30,000 nucleotides of DNA from an uncultured Clostridia bacterium (GTDB taxonomy: Bacteria > Bacillota > Clostridia > Christensenellales > Borkfalkiaceae). Both the position numbers and the translations under genes were made by a program. Below the pieces are notes generated by a model that saw nothing but the letters and a program-made list of their open reading frames with translations, was not told the origin of the DNA and ran no database searches. The stretch is from NCBI GenBank assembly GCA_947589585.1, contig CANQCA010000006.1, positions 1 to 30,000 of the forward strand, read 5' to 3'. This document shows, in pieces, positions 8,177 through 15,945 of this stretch; the stretch's first letter is position 1, and each line of letters starts with the position of its first letter.

Positions 8177-8722
8177 TCAGTAGTTTTCCTTCTTCACTTC
8201 GAAGAAAGCCTGCGGATGGTTGCAGACGGGGCAGACCTCGGGCGCCTTGGTCCCGACGACGATGTGCCCGCAGTTGCGGCATTCCCACACGGTGACGCCG
8301 CTCTTCTCGAACACTTCTTTCGCCTCGATGTTGTGGAGAAGGGCACGGTAGCGCTCCTCATGCGCCTTTTCGATGGCGGCGACGCCGCGGAACTGCGCCG
8401 CAAGATCGGTAAAGCCTTCCTCTTCCGCATCGCGCGCCATGCGTTCGTACATATCCGTCCATTCGGCGTTTTCGCCCTCGGCGGCGGAAAGAAGGTTTTC
8501 TTCGGTGGTGCCGAGGAGCCCCAAGGCTTTGAACCACAGCTTGGCGTGTTCTTTCTCGTTTTCGGCCGTTTTCAGGAAGAGCTCTGCGATCTGCTCGTAG
8601 CCGTTCTTCTTGGCGACGGAAGCGAAGTAGGTGTACTTATTGCGGGCTTGGCTCTCTCCCGCAAACGCCTCCAAGAGGTTTTTCTCGGTCTTTGTTCCTG
8701 CATAGGGATTGTTTGTATTCAT
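8177..8722 (-). CDS. rbr: Rubrerythrin
   Basis: Rubrerythrin (181 residues) is a cytoplasmic non-haem iron peroxidase that reduces hydrogen peroxide in anaerobes. The N-terminal ferritin-like four-helix domain shows the diiron ligands in AFAGESQARNKY, TAENEKEHAK and AAIEKAHEERY. The C-terminal rubredoxin-like domain has two CxxC pairs, WECRNCGH and EVCPVCNHP. Length and domain order are those of the classical enzyme. It is the only minus-strand gene here, transcribed from its own promoter (8764-8792) and closed by its own terminator. A GGAG site lies just before the ATG. A 7-base inverted repeat in the leader could be an operator or mRNA hairpin. The family is commonly peroxide-inducible, but no PerR box is recognised. 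Confidence 0.95.
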   Translation of the reverse strand: MNTNNPYAGTKTEKNLLEAFAGESQARNKYTYFASVAKKNGYEQIAELFLKTAENEKEHAKLWFKALGLLGTTEENLLSAAEGENAEWTDMYERMARDAEEEGFTDLAAQFRGVAAIEKAHEERYRALLHNIEAKEVFEKSGVTVWECRNCGHIVVGTKAPEVCPVCNHPQAFFEVKKENY

Positions 8723-8738
8723 ATCATCTTCTCCTTTG

Positions 8739-8758
8739 TGAGACGGTCTCTCGTCTCA
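8739..8758 (-). promoter_or_regulatory. Inverted repeat in the rubrerythrin leader
   Basis: TGAGACG (8739-8745) and CGTCTCA (8752-8758) are perfect inverted arms around a 6-base loop, between the rubrerythrin -10 box and its ribosome site. It could bind a regulator or fold in the mRNA next to the ribosome site. Confidence 0.5.
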
Positions 8759-8763
8759 AGGAG

Positions 8764-8792
8764 AGGGTATCACAATCAGGGAAATTTGTCAA
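8764..8792 (-). promoter_or_regulatory. Promoter of rubrerythrin
   Basis: On the minus strand, TTGACA (8787-8792) and TACCCT (8764-8769) are 17 bases apart. The -35 is perfect and the -10 weak, which fits a regulated promoter. Confidence 0.6.
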
Positions 8793-8841
8793 CCCTCGCC
8801 GCGTGCGGCAAAAAAAAGAATTTTTACATTTCGAGGTAGCT

Positions 8842-10908
8842 ATGGAAAACAGGCACTACGACGCGAGCGACATCACCATCTTAGAGGGATTGGATGCCGT
8901 CCGCCTGCGCCCGGGCATGTATATCGGCTCGACGGGTCCAAAGGGGCTCCACCATATTTTATGGGAGATCGTCGACAACGCCATCGACGAGGCCGCCAAC
9001 GGCTTCGCGGATAAGATCGACGTACATATCTACAAGGACGGGAGCGTCTCCGTCGAGGACAACGGCCGCGGGATTCCCACCGACATCCACCCCAAGACCA
9101 AGGTCTCGGGCGTGCAGGTCGTCTTCACCAAGCTGCATGCGGGCGGGAAATTCGACGAACACAACTACTCCTTCTCGGGCGGTCTGCACGGCGTGGGCGC
9201 CTCCGTCACGAACGCCCTTTCCAAGTGGCTGAAGGTGCGCGTCATGCGCAACGGAACGACATGGGAGATGGGTTTTCATTCCTACTATGACGAAGCGAAG
9301 AAGAAATACATCGCGGGCGTCGCCGACGGGCCGCTCGTCGATACCAAACAGCGCACGAAAAAACACGGCACGTTTGTACATTTCATGCCCGACGAAGCCG
9401 TCTTTTCCACGGTGGATTTTTCACTCGAGACGGTGGAGCACCGCCTCGAGGAGCTCGCCTTTCTGAACCGCGGGCTCACCATTTCGCTCACCGATGAGCG
9501 CATCACGCAAAACGAATACGAGGCGGCCAAGGGCGACAAGGCGGAAGACCGGGTCCAGCTCGGTCTCCTCGGGGCCGCACAGCCCTATTCCACCACCTTC
9601 CGCTACGAGGGCGGCATCTCCGACTTTGCGGGTTTTTTGAACGAGGGCAAGACCAAGCTCTATTCCAAGCCCTTGTATTATAAGGGGGAACGCGACGGCA
9701 TCCTCGTCGAGTTCGCCATCCAGCACACCTCGGAATTTACCGAGAGCCTCTTTTCTTTCGTCAACAATATTCCCACGCCCGAGGGCGGGTTCCACGAGAT
9801 CGGCTTCCGCGGCGGGCTCACCCGCATGCTCAACGACTTCGCACGCGACAATAAATTTTTGAAGGATAAAGATCCCAACTTCCTCGGCGACGACTTTAGG
9901 GAGGGGCTCACGGCCGTTCTCTCCATCAAGATGAAGAACGTGCAGTTTGAGGGGCAGACCAAGACCAAGCTCGGCAACCCCGAGGCGAAATCTCCCGTCG
10001 AGAGCGTCACGGTGGAGGGGCTCAAAGCGCTCGCCGCCGATCCGAAGTGCAAGAAGGCGTTCGAGGAGATCATCAAAAAGGCGCAGGGGGCTGCGCGCGT
10101 GCGCATCGCGGCGCGGCAGGCGAAGGATACAGCCCGCGCCAAGAACAGCATCGATTCCTTGATGCTCGTCGGCAAGCTCGCGGCTTGTTCGGGCAGGAAG
10201 CCCGAGCAGAACGAGCTGTTCATCGTCGAGGGGGATTCGGCGGGCGGCACGGCAAAACAGGCGCGGGTAAGGCAGTTCCAATCCATCCTGCCCCTTCGCG
10301 GGAAGCCCCTGAACGTCGAGAAGAAGCGCCTCGACCAAGTGCTCGCCAATGAGGAGATCCGCACCATCATCTCCGCCCTCGGCGCGGGCATCGGGAACGA
10401 TTTCAACCTCGATAAACTCAACTACCACAAGGTCATCATCCTCTCGGATGCGGACCAGGACGGCTTCCATATCCGCTGCATCCTGCTCACCTTTTTCTTC
10501 CGCTATATGCGTCCGCTCGTCGCGGCGGGGCACGTCTACATCGGCATGCCCCCGCTCTACAAGGTGTATAAGCAGAACGGCAGCGTGGAGGAATATGCCT
10601 ACGATGACAACGAACTGCAGGAAAAGATCGACAAAGTGGGCAGGGGATACCTCATCCAGCGCTATAAAGGGCTCGGGGAGATGAGCGCCGAACAGCTCTG
10701 GACGACGACTCTGGACCCCGCGCGGCGCAACCTCACGCAAGTCACTCTGGAGGACGCCGTCGCAGCCGAGAACATGATCACGACGCTCATGGGCGACCGG
10801 GTGGAGGGCAGGAAGGAGTTCCTCGCCCGCAACGCAAATTTCAACAAACAGGATAGCTTTATGGAACGCGTAAAGCTCAAGAAGGAGGAGGGAGATGAAG
10901 AAGCCTGA
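8842..10908 (+). CDS. parE: Type IIA topoisomerase subunit B, probably topoisomerase IV ParE
   Basis: This 688-residue ATPase subunit powers strand passage together with the next gene. The GHKL ATP site shows EIVDNAIDEA (Asn46) and EDNGRGIP (Asp73), followed by the GGLHGVGASVTNALS loop. The Toprim domain has EGDSAGG (Glu463) and SDADQDG (Asp536, Asp538) for Mg2+, then PLRGKPLNVEK and the C-terminal QRYKGLGEM. Start 8842 is chosen because the MENRHYDASDITILEGLDAVR opening matches the family and GAGG lies just upstream. An in-frame upstream ATG at 8692 would cross the rubrerythrin promoter. GyrB and ParE are hard to separate by eye. ParE is favoured because the partner subunit lacks a GyrA box, but gyrB remains possible. 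It overlaps the A subunit by 14 bases. No clear promoter was found. Confidence 0.85.
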   Translation: MENRHYDASDITILEGLDAVRLRPGMYIGSTGPKGLHHILWEIVDNAIDEAANGFADKIDVHIYKDGSVSVEDNGRGIPTDIHPKTKVSGVQVVFTKLHAGGKFDEHNYSFSGGLHGVGASVTNALSKWLKVRVMRNGTTWEMGFHSYYDEAKKKYIAGVADGPLVDTKQRTKKHGTFVHFMPDEAVFSTVDFSLETVEHRLEELAFLNRGLTISLTDERITQNEYEAAKGDKAEDRVQLGLLGAAQPYSTTFRYEGGISDFAGFLNEGKTKLYSKPLYYKGERDGILVEFAIQHTSEFTESLFSFVNNIPTPEGGFHEIGFRGGLTRMLNDFARDNKFLKDKDPNFLGDDFREGLTAVLSIKMKNVQFEGQTKTKLGNPEAKSPVESVTVEGLKALAADPKCKKAFEEIIKKAQGAARVRIAARQAKDTARAKNSIDSLMLVGKLAACSGRKPEQNELFIVEGDSAGGTAKQARVRQFQSILPLRGKPLNVEKKRLDQVLANEEIRTIISALGAGIGNDFNLDKLNYHKVIILSDADQDGFHIRCILLTFFFRYMRPLVAAGHVYIGMPPLYKVYKQNGSVEEYAYDDNELQEKIDKVGRGYLIQRYKGLGEMSAEQLWTTTLDPARRNLTQVTLEDAVAAENMITTLMGDRVEGRKEFLARNANFNKQDSFMERVKLKKEEGDEEA

Positions 10909-13333
10909 AGTAAAGATCGAGCCCACGGGAAACCTCTATGTAACTCCCCTCGAAGAAGTGCTCCCCAACTCCATGCTCCCCTATGCGGAGTTCGTCATTC
11001 TGGATAGGGCCCTTCCCCGCGTCGAGGACGGCTTGAAGCCCGTCCAGAGACGAATCCTCTATACCATGTCCGAGATGGGGCTTACGCCCGATAAGCCGCA
11101 CAAGAAGTCGGCGCGCATCGTCGGCGACTGCATGGGCAAGTATCATCCCCACGGGGACAGCTCCGTTTACGACGCCATGGTCCGCATGGCGCAGGACTTC
11201 AACATGGGCAAGACGCTCGTCAACGGGCACGGCAATTTCGGCTCGGTGGACGGCGACCCCGCGGCCGCCATGCGCTATACCGAGGCGCGGCTCGAGCCCA
11301 TCGCTTTGGAACTTCTTCGTGATATCGAGAAGAACACCGTCTCCTTCTCGCTCAATTTCGACGATTCCCTGAAGGAGCCCGATATGCTCCCCGGGCGCTT
11401 CCCCAATCTCCTCGTGAACGGTGCATCGGGCATTGCCGTGGGGCTTGCGACCAACATCCCGCCCCACAATCTGGGGGAAGCCATCGACGGCGTCGTCGCC
11501 TATATCGACAACCCGCGCATCACCCTCGAGGCCATGATGAAGCATATCCCCGCTCCCGACTTTCCGACGGGGGGATACATCATCGCGAACGAACTCGTGC
11601 AGGCCTACAGGACGGGCAAGGGGCGGATCACCCTCCGCGCCAAGATCCGCGTGGAGGCGGGCGAGGCGGATAAGAAGCTCATCGTCATCACCGAACTTCC
11701 CTATCAGGTGAATAAGGCCGCCCTTCTTCGCAAGATCGCAGAGCTGCGCGAGGAGAAGAAGACGGAGCTCGCAGGCGTTCTGCGCGTCACCGATGAGAGC
11801 GACCGCGTGGGAATGCGGGCCGTCGTCGAAGTGCGGGGAGATACGGATATTCCCAAACTCATGAAGACGCTCTATAAATACACCGACCTCGAAGTGACTT
11901 TCGGCATCAACATGGTGGCGATCGCAGGCGGGAAGCCCGTCCTCATGGGTCTTCTCGATATCATCCGCCACTATGTGGATTTCCAGCGCGACGTCATTCT
12001 GCGCCGCACACGCTTCGACCTCAACCAGGCCAAAGAGCGCTGCCACATCCTGGAAGGGCTCATCATCGCCGTCCGCAACATCGACGAGGTCATCAAGATC
12101 ATCAAGAATGCCGATTCCACTGCAGACGCCCGCGATAAGCTCCGCGCCCGCTTCTCCCTCTCCGAACGGCAGGCACAGGCGATCCTCGATTTAAGGCTCG
12201 CCCGTCTCACCAAGCTCGAGGTCTTCAAGCTCGAAGAGGAATTAAAGGCATTGAAGGCGCTCATCGAAAAACTCACGGCCATTGTCAACAGCACCAAACT
12301 TCAGCTGCAGGTCGTCAAGGATGAGATCCTCGAGATCAAGAAAAAGTATCGCACGCCGAGAAGGTCGGTCCTCGTTGAGAAGGAGGCGGATGCCGACGTC
12401 GAGCGGACGGATATCCGCGAACCCGGAGTTCCCTCCATCCTCGCCATCACCGCAGACGGCAATGTGAAGTGCATCACCGAGAAGAACTTCGCCGCGGCAA
12501 GCAAGGGAATAAACGCCAACAGCAAGAAGAACACGGTCATCGTCGGGAGCGCCAAGATGATGTCGGATGAGCTCGCCGTCGTCTTTTCCGACCGCGGCAA
12601 CTGCTTCCGCCTTTTCGGCATGGACTGCGCGAAGAAGTTCACCGAGACGGGCTATGCCCTCTCCGATCTCTTCGACGACGCCGAAAAGGGCGAGAAGCCC
12701 GTCGCCGTTCTCAAGGCGGAAAAGACGGGGAACCTGCTCTTCATGACAAAGCAGGGCATGCTCAAAAAGACGGCTTGGAGCGAATACAACCTCTCCAAGA
12801 ACATGTTCCAGGCCATCCGTCTTTCCGAAGGCGACGCCGTTGTCGCCGTCGAGCCCGATATCGACGAGGAGGGGGAGACCGTCTTCTTCGTCTCGAAGGG
12901 CGGCATGTGCCTCAATGCCAAAAAAGACGATATCCCCATGCAGGGCCGCGTCGCGGGCGGCGTGAAGGGAATGAACCTTTCCGAGGGGGACGAGGTCATC
13001 TTCGCCTCGCAGATCGACGGGGAGGGCGAGATCGTCGTGGCGCTCTCGAACGGCAGATGGAAGCGCGTCATCGCGGCGCAGATCGATCCGCTCGCCCGCT
13101 ATCGGAAGGGGGTGCAGATCGCCTCTCTCAAGGGGGAAGAAGTGCTCTTTGCCGACTATGTGACCGTGCCCTATATGCTCGCCGTGACGACGGAGGATGG
13201 TACCATGTCCGAGATCAGTACCGAGGATGTGCCCATCGACGCCACAAATACGCGCGGTCGGCCGCTCAAAAATATCTCGTGGCAAGCGAAGGAAGTTTTC
13301 GCCATGAAATACCGCTCCGCCGAGGAGGAATAA
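10895..13333 (+). CDS. parC: Type IIA topoisomerase subunit A, probably topoisomerase IV ParC
   Basis: The 812-residue breakage-reunion subunit carries the catalytic Tyr128 in AAAMRYTEARL. The winged-helix region HPHGDSSVYD has Ser89 and Asp93 at the two quinolone hot spots, the residues usual in susceptible enzymes. The tower and coiled-coil gate (LSERQAQAILDLRLARLT) is intact. The C-terminal beta-pinwheel starts near residue 510. In its first blade, where gyrase carries the QRRGGRG GyrA box, the sequence reads NFAAASKGINANSKK, so the box is missing. A looser QGRVAGGVKGM occurs in a later blade. Enzymes without the box decatenate rather than wrap and supercoil, supporting ParC. AAGGAGGAGG sits just before ATG 10895, inside parE, so the two are one operon with coupled translation. 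Confidence 0.85.
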   Translation: MKKPEVKIEPTGNLYVTPLEEVLPNSMLPYAEFVILDRALPRVEDGLKPVQRRILYTMSEMGLTPDKPHKKSARIVGDCMGKYHPHGDSSVYDAMVRMAQDFNMGKTLVNGHGNFGSVDGDPAAAMRYTEARLEPIALELLRDIEKNTVSFSLNFDDSLKEPDMLPGRFPNLLVNGASGIAVGLATNIPPHNLGEAIDGVVAYIDNPRITLEAMMKHIPAPDFPTGGYIIANELVQAYRTGKGRITLRAKIRVEAGEADKKLIVITELPYQVNKAALLRKIAELREEKKTELAGVLRVTDESDRVGMRAVVEVRGDTDIPKLMKTLYKYTDLEVTFGINMVAIAGGKPVLMGLLDIIRHYVDFQRDVILRRTRFDLNQAKERCHILEGLIIAVRNIDEVIKIIKNADSTADARDKLRARFSLSERQAQAILDLRLARLTKLEVFKLEEELKALKALIEKLTAIVNSTKLQLQVVKDEILEIKKKYRTPRRSVLVEKEADADVERTDIREPGVPSILAITADGNVKCITEKNFAAASKGINANSKKNTVIVGSAKMMSDELAVVFSDRGNCFRLFGMDCAKKFTETGYALSDLFDDAEKGEKPVAVLKAEKTGNLLFMTKQGMLKKTAWSEYNLSKNMFQAIRLSEGDAVVAVEPDIDEEGETVFFVSKGGMCLNAKKDDIPMQGRVAGGVKGMNLSEGDEVIFASQIDGEGEIVVALSNGRWKRVIAAQIDPLARYRKGVQIASLKGEEVLFADYVTVPYMLAVTTEDGTMSEISTEDVPIDATNTRGRPLKNISWQAKEVFAMKYRSAEEE

Positions 13334-13341
13334 GGGTGCAA

Positions 13342-13374
13342 AAGGGCGCTCCGCACAGATCGCGGTGCGCCCTT
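13342..13374 (+). terminator. Hairpin after parC, possible terminator
   Basis: A 13-base stem (AAGGGCGCTCCGC with GCGGTGCGCCCTT, one mismatch) starts 9 bases after the parC stop. No good T-run follows (ATCGTTACAT), so termination may be partial or need a factor. Confidence 0.45.
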
Positions 13375-13432
13375 ATCGTTACATAAAAATTCCCGCGATC
13401 GGGGAGAATTTCCCGCATGCGGTAAAAAATGC

Positions 13433-13462
13433 GTGACAAATGCACCCGTTCCCTGTTATAAT
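13433..13462 (+). promoter_or_regulatory. Promoter of the Na+/Pi cotransporter-like gene
   Basis: GTGACA (13433-13438), an 18-base spacer and a perfect TATAAT (13457-13462). The predicted start near 13469 gives a leader of about 48 bases. Confidence 0.65.
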
Positions 13463-13516
13463 AATTTCGTCTGAGATATATAACTTTAGTAGGAGTGCGA
13501 AGTATCGGGTCGGGAT

Positions 13517-15199
13517 ATGGGAGCTTGGGATATCGTTAAAATCATCATGCAGATCTTGGGCGGCATGGGGGCCTTCCTCGTCGGAATGAAGTTGCTTTCC
13601 GAGAACATGACCAAGATCGCGCACGGACGCCTCTCGAAGATGCTCTCGAAGACGGCGAAGAGCCGCTTTGCGGGCGTCGGGATCGGGGCGGCGGTCACCG
13701 TGCTCGGGCAGAGCTCCGCCTTTACGACGGTCATGGTCGTCGGCCTCGTCAATGCGGGCATCATGACCCTTTTTCAGGCTACTTCCATCATCATGGGCGC
13801 CAACATCGGAACGACGCTCAACGCATGGGTCATCGCCATCGGCGGCTCGGATATCACCGTTCTCTTTTTGGGTCTCGCCGCCGTCGGCATCCTCATGACG
13901 ATGTTCTCGAAGAGGGAAAAAGTCACGACGCTCGGGCTCGTCATCGCCGCCTTCGGGCTCATTTTCGTCGGGCTGAAATTCATGTCGGGCGCACTCTCCT
14001 TCGAGCGGGGGAGCAGCGAATATGCGGCGGTTTCCGGCGTTCTCACAGCCATCAGAAATCCCGCACTTCTGCTTCTTCTCGGCATCGCCATCACCGCGCT
14101 CGTGCAGTCCTCTACGGCGGTCAATGCCATCATTCTCACCATGGTCACCTCCGGCCTTACCATCGGCGGGGGCGGGAATGCGGCGCTCTATATCATCATC
14201 GGCTCGAATATCGGCACCTGCGTCACGGCGCTCATCTCGTCCCTCGGGGCAAACCCCAACGCCAAGCGCGCTGCGCTCATCCACTTCATGTTCAACCTCT
14301 TCGGCGCGATCATCTTTATGATCATTCTCGTATGCTGGACAGGCTTTGCCGACACGGTGCTCGCGGGCATGTTCCCCGCGGGATCGATGACAGTGGGGGA
14401 AACGGATATGGCAGCCGGCATGCAGATCGCCTTCTTCCATACCCTCTTCAATGTGATCAATACCCTCCTGTTCCTTCCCTTTGTGAAGGGCTTTGTCTTT
14501 CTCGCCGAACATATCGTGCGCGCGGATACGAAGAAAGCGGAAGAGGCTACGCTTATCTCCGAGCCCGACGAGAGACTTCTGCGCCAGCCTTCCGTCGCCC
14601 TCGACTACCTTTACAGGGAGACGGGGGACCTTCTCGCCTACGCCATGGAGACCCTCGATATCTCCTTCACCGCCTTCATGGAACAGGACACGGGGGCGGC
14701 GGAGAAGGTGCAAGCGCACAATGCGGCGCTCGCCAAGGCGAACAAAGTGGGCAGCGCAAACCTCGTGCGCCTGTCCGCTTCCCCCCTCGTCATCGAAGAG
14801 GAGAAGACGGTCTCGACCCTGCACTATGTTCTGAGCGACATTATGCGTATCGGCGAGCTCGCCGACAACTTCATCAAGTATACCCGCCAATACGTCGAGG
14901 AACAGCTCGAATTTACCGACGAATTTTTAGGGCTCATCCGTACCATGTTCGAGGATGTGAAAAAGCTCTACACGCAGTCGCTCGCCGCATTTTTGTCCCG
15001 CGATCGGGCGATGCTCGCCGAGGTGGACCGCCTCGAAGAGCGCGTCGACGCCGAGCGGAAGGACCTTGTCGACCGCCACATCAAACGCCTCAACGAGGGC
15101 AAGTGCCGCCCGCAAAATTCGAGCGTGTTCATCAGCCTCGTCGGGAATCTCGAGCGTGCGGCCGACCATATCAACTACATTGCCCATTCGATAGAGTAG
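13517..15199 (+). CDS. Na+/phosphate cotransporter family protein with C-terminal PhoU-like domain
   Basis: This 560-residue membrane protein belongs to the NptA/YjbB type of the Na+/Pi cotransporter family. The hydrophobic N-terminal half (residues 1-330) contains the inverted duplicated transport repeats marked by the QSS motifs GQSSAFTTVMVV and VQSSTAVNAIIL, with MGANIGTT and IGSNIGTCVT as the matching second-half motifs. Residues 375-555 are soluble, charged and helical, like two PhoU helical bundles (ELADNFIKYTRQYVEEQLEF). The family imports or exports phosphate with sodium, and the PhoU part probably regulates it. No other Pho gene is nearby. The start is the first ATG after an in-frame stop. 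The best Shine-Dalgarno (AGGAG, 13491-13495) is over 20 bases upstream, so initiation is unusual or depends on GGGTCGGG. Confidence 0.88.
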   Translation: MGAWDIVKIIMQILGGMGAFLVGMKLLSENMTKIAHGRLSKMLSKTAKSRFAGVGIGAAVTVLGQSSAFTTVMVVGLVNAGIMTLFQATSIIMGANIGTTLNAWVIAIGGSDITVLFLGLAAVGILMTMFSKREKVTTLGLVIAAFGLIFVGLKFMSGALSFERGSSEYAAVSGVLTAIRNPALLLLLGIAITALVQSSTAVNAIILTMVTSGLTIGGGGNAALYIIIGSNIGTCVTALISSLGANPNAKRAALIHFMFNLFGAIIFMIILVCWTGFADTVLAGMFPAGSMTVGETDMAAGMQIAFFHTLFNVINTLLFLPFVKGFVFLAEHIVRADTKKAEEATLISEPDERLLRQPSVALDYLYRETGDLLAYAMETLDISFTAFMEQDTGAAEKVQAHNAALAKANKVGSANLVRLSASPLVIEEEKTVSTLHYVLSDIMRIGELADNFIKYTRQYVEEQLEFTDEFLGLIRTMFEDVKKLYTQSLAAFLSRDRAMLAEVDRLEERVDAERKDLVDRHIKRLNEGKCRPQNSSVFISLVGNLERAADHINYIAHSIE

Positions 15200-15232
15200 C
15201 GAAACGCATATAAGCTGCACAATACTGCGTCG

Positions 15233-15290
15233 AAGGTGCGCTTTCCTTGGTCACGTACGCCAAAGTACGCTCCCTGCGGAAATGCTCCTT
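15233..15290. repeat. Imperfect hairpin repeat in the 3' flank of the cotransporter gene
   Basis: The outer arms resemble each other (AAGGTGCGCTTTCC at 15233 and, reversed, AAGGAGCATTTCC at 15278-15290). A central CGTAC/GTACG stem lies at 15254-15269. It looks like a degenerate, mobile-type intergenic repeat. No T-run follows directly. Confidence 0.55.
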
Positions 15291-15336
15291 CTCCTTGTCT
15301 TGCTTGCTTCTCCGCGTTTTAACGGTAACGGGGTTC

Positions 15337-15883
15337 GCGTCATCCTGAGGCGATTTGCCTATACCATGTCCAAAGAAGACTTTCTCCGAAGGATCCCGAA
15401 CTACGAAGTCCTTTACTCCGCAAAACAAAATTTCGTGAGGGGTTAGATATCATCATCTCAAAGCCGTATCGGCCGCTGCAGCCTTCTGTCCTCAAAGTTA
15501 TTAAGCGTGCGGTGGCTTGGCAAATTGAGACGCGCAGCGCAGGGGAACCCTGCTCGCACAGTAATTTTAGAAATAAACCCCCATCAGTCACCTGCGGTGA
15601 CAGCTTCCCCCATGGATGGGGGAAGCCCTACCCCATTCATGGGGGAGGGTGTCGCCCTCGGGCGACGGGTGGGGGAGTCATTCCCAATCACTTGCCTTAG
15701 GCGGAATTGACTTCCGCCGTGGGCGCCTCAATTTGGCGAGCCCTGTCGCCTTACTGACATTGAGAACAACAAAGCACAGCGGGCGATAATGTTCAGAGAT
15801 GTACTAAACGAACCCCTCGCAAATTTCTTTGCCCTTATTTTCGGAGTTCCGCGCGGGATTCTTCGACAAGCTCAGAATGACGC
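15337..15883. repeat. Composite foldback (MITE-like) element of nested inverted repeats
   Basis: Left and right halves read as degenerate copies of one sequence in opposite orientation. The outermost pair is GCGTCATCCTGAG (15337-15349) with CTCAGAATGACGC (15871-15883). Next, AAATTTCGTGAGGGGTT near 15428 pairs with AACCCCTCGCAAATTT near 15810. TATCGGCCGCTG (15467-15478) pairs with CAGCGGGCGATA (15777-15788). GGCTTGGCAAATTGAG (15515-15530) pairs with CTCAATTTGGCGAGCC (15727-15742). Alignable arms run about 15425-15533 and 15723-15833. The region between them is packed with hairpins. No transposase or credible ORF is present. This fits a non-autonomous foldback element or stacked insertions. The segment 15200-15945 holds no gene. 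Confidence 0.65.
15603..15718. repeat. Cluster of perfect GC-rich palindromes in the foldback core (REP-like)
   Basis: GCTTCCCCCAT/ATGGGGGAAGC (15603-15626) is an 11-base stem. GTCGCCC/GGGCGAC (15651-15666) and GGCGGAA/TTCCGCC (15700-15718) are 7-base stems. The stretch just before, starting TCAGTCAC and running into GACAGCT, recurs in the repeat at 17779-17888. Confidence 0.65.
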
Positions 15884-15945
15884 CTACGGCGTCCGCGCGG
15901 ACAGCATTCTATGAAAGAAATTTGCGAAACAAGAAAGGAGTATTT

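Noticed and set aside
8692..8841. N-terminal extension of parE from an upstream in-frame ATG
   Set aside because: It would cross the divergent rubrerythrin start and promoter, and the family N-terminus begins at 8842 with its own ribosome site.
9421..10926. A 501-residue minus-strand ORF across parE (and a similar one at 13379-14890)
   Set aside because: These lie opposite highly conserved genes, have low-complexity charged composition and no ribosome sites.
15507..15710. Short ORFs in the foldback region
   Set aside because: Both + frames run through palindromic repeats, have no ribosome site and give Pro/Arg/Gly-rich peptides.
15829..15945. Upstream extension of the GH51-like gene
   Set aside because: The extension is translated repeat DNA. 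The ATG at 15946 has a good ribosome site and the family-like start.
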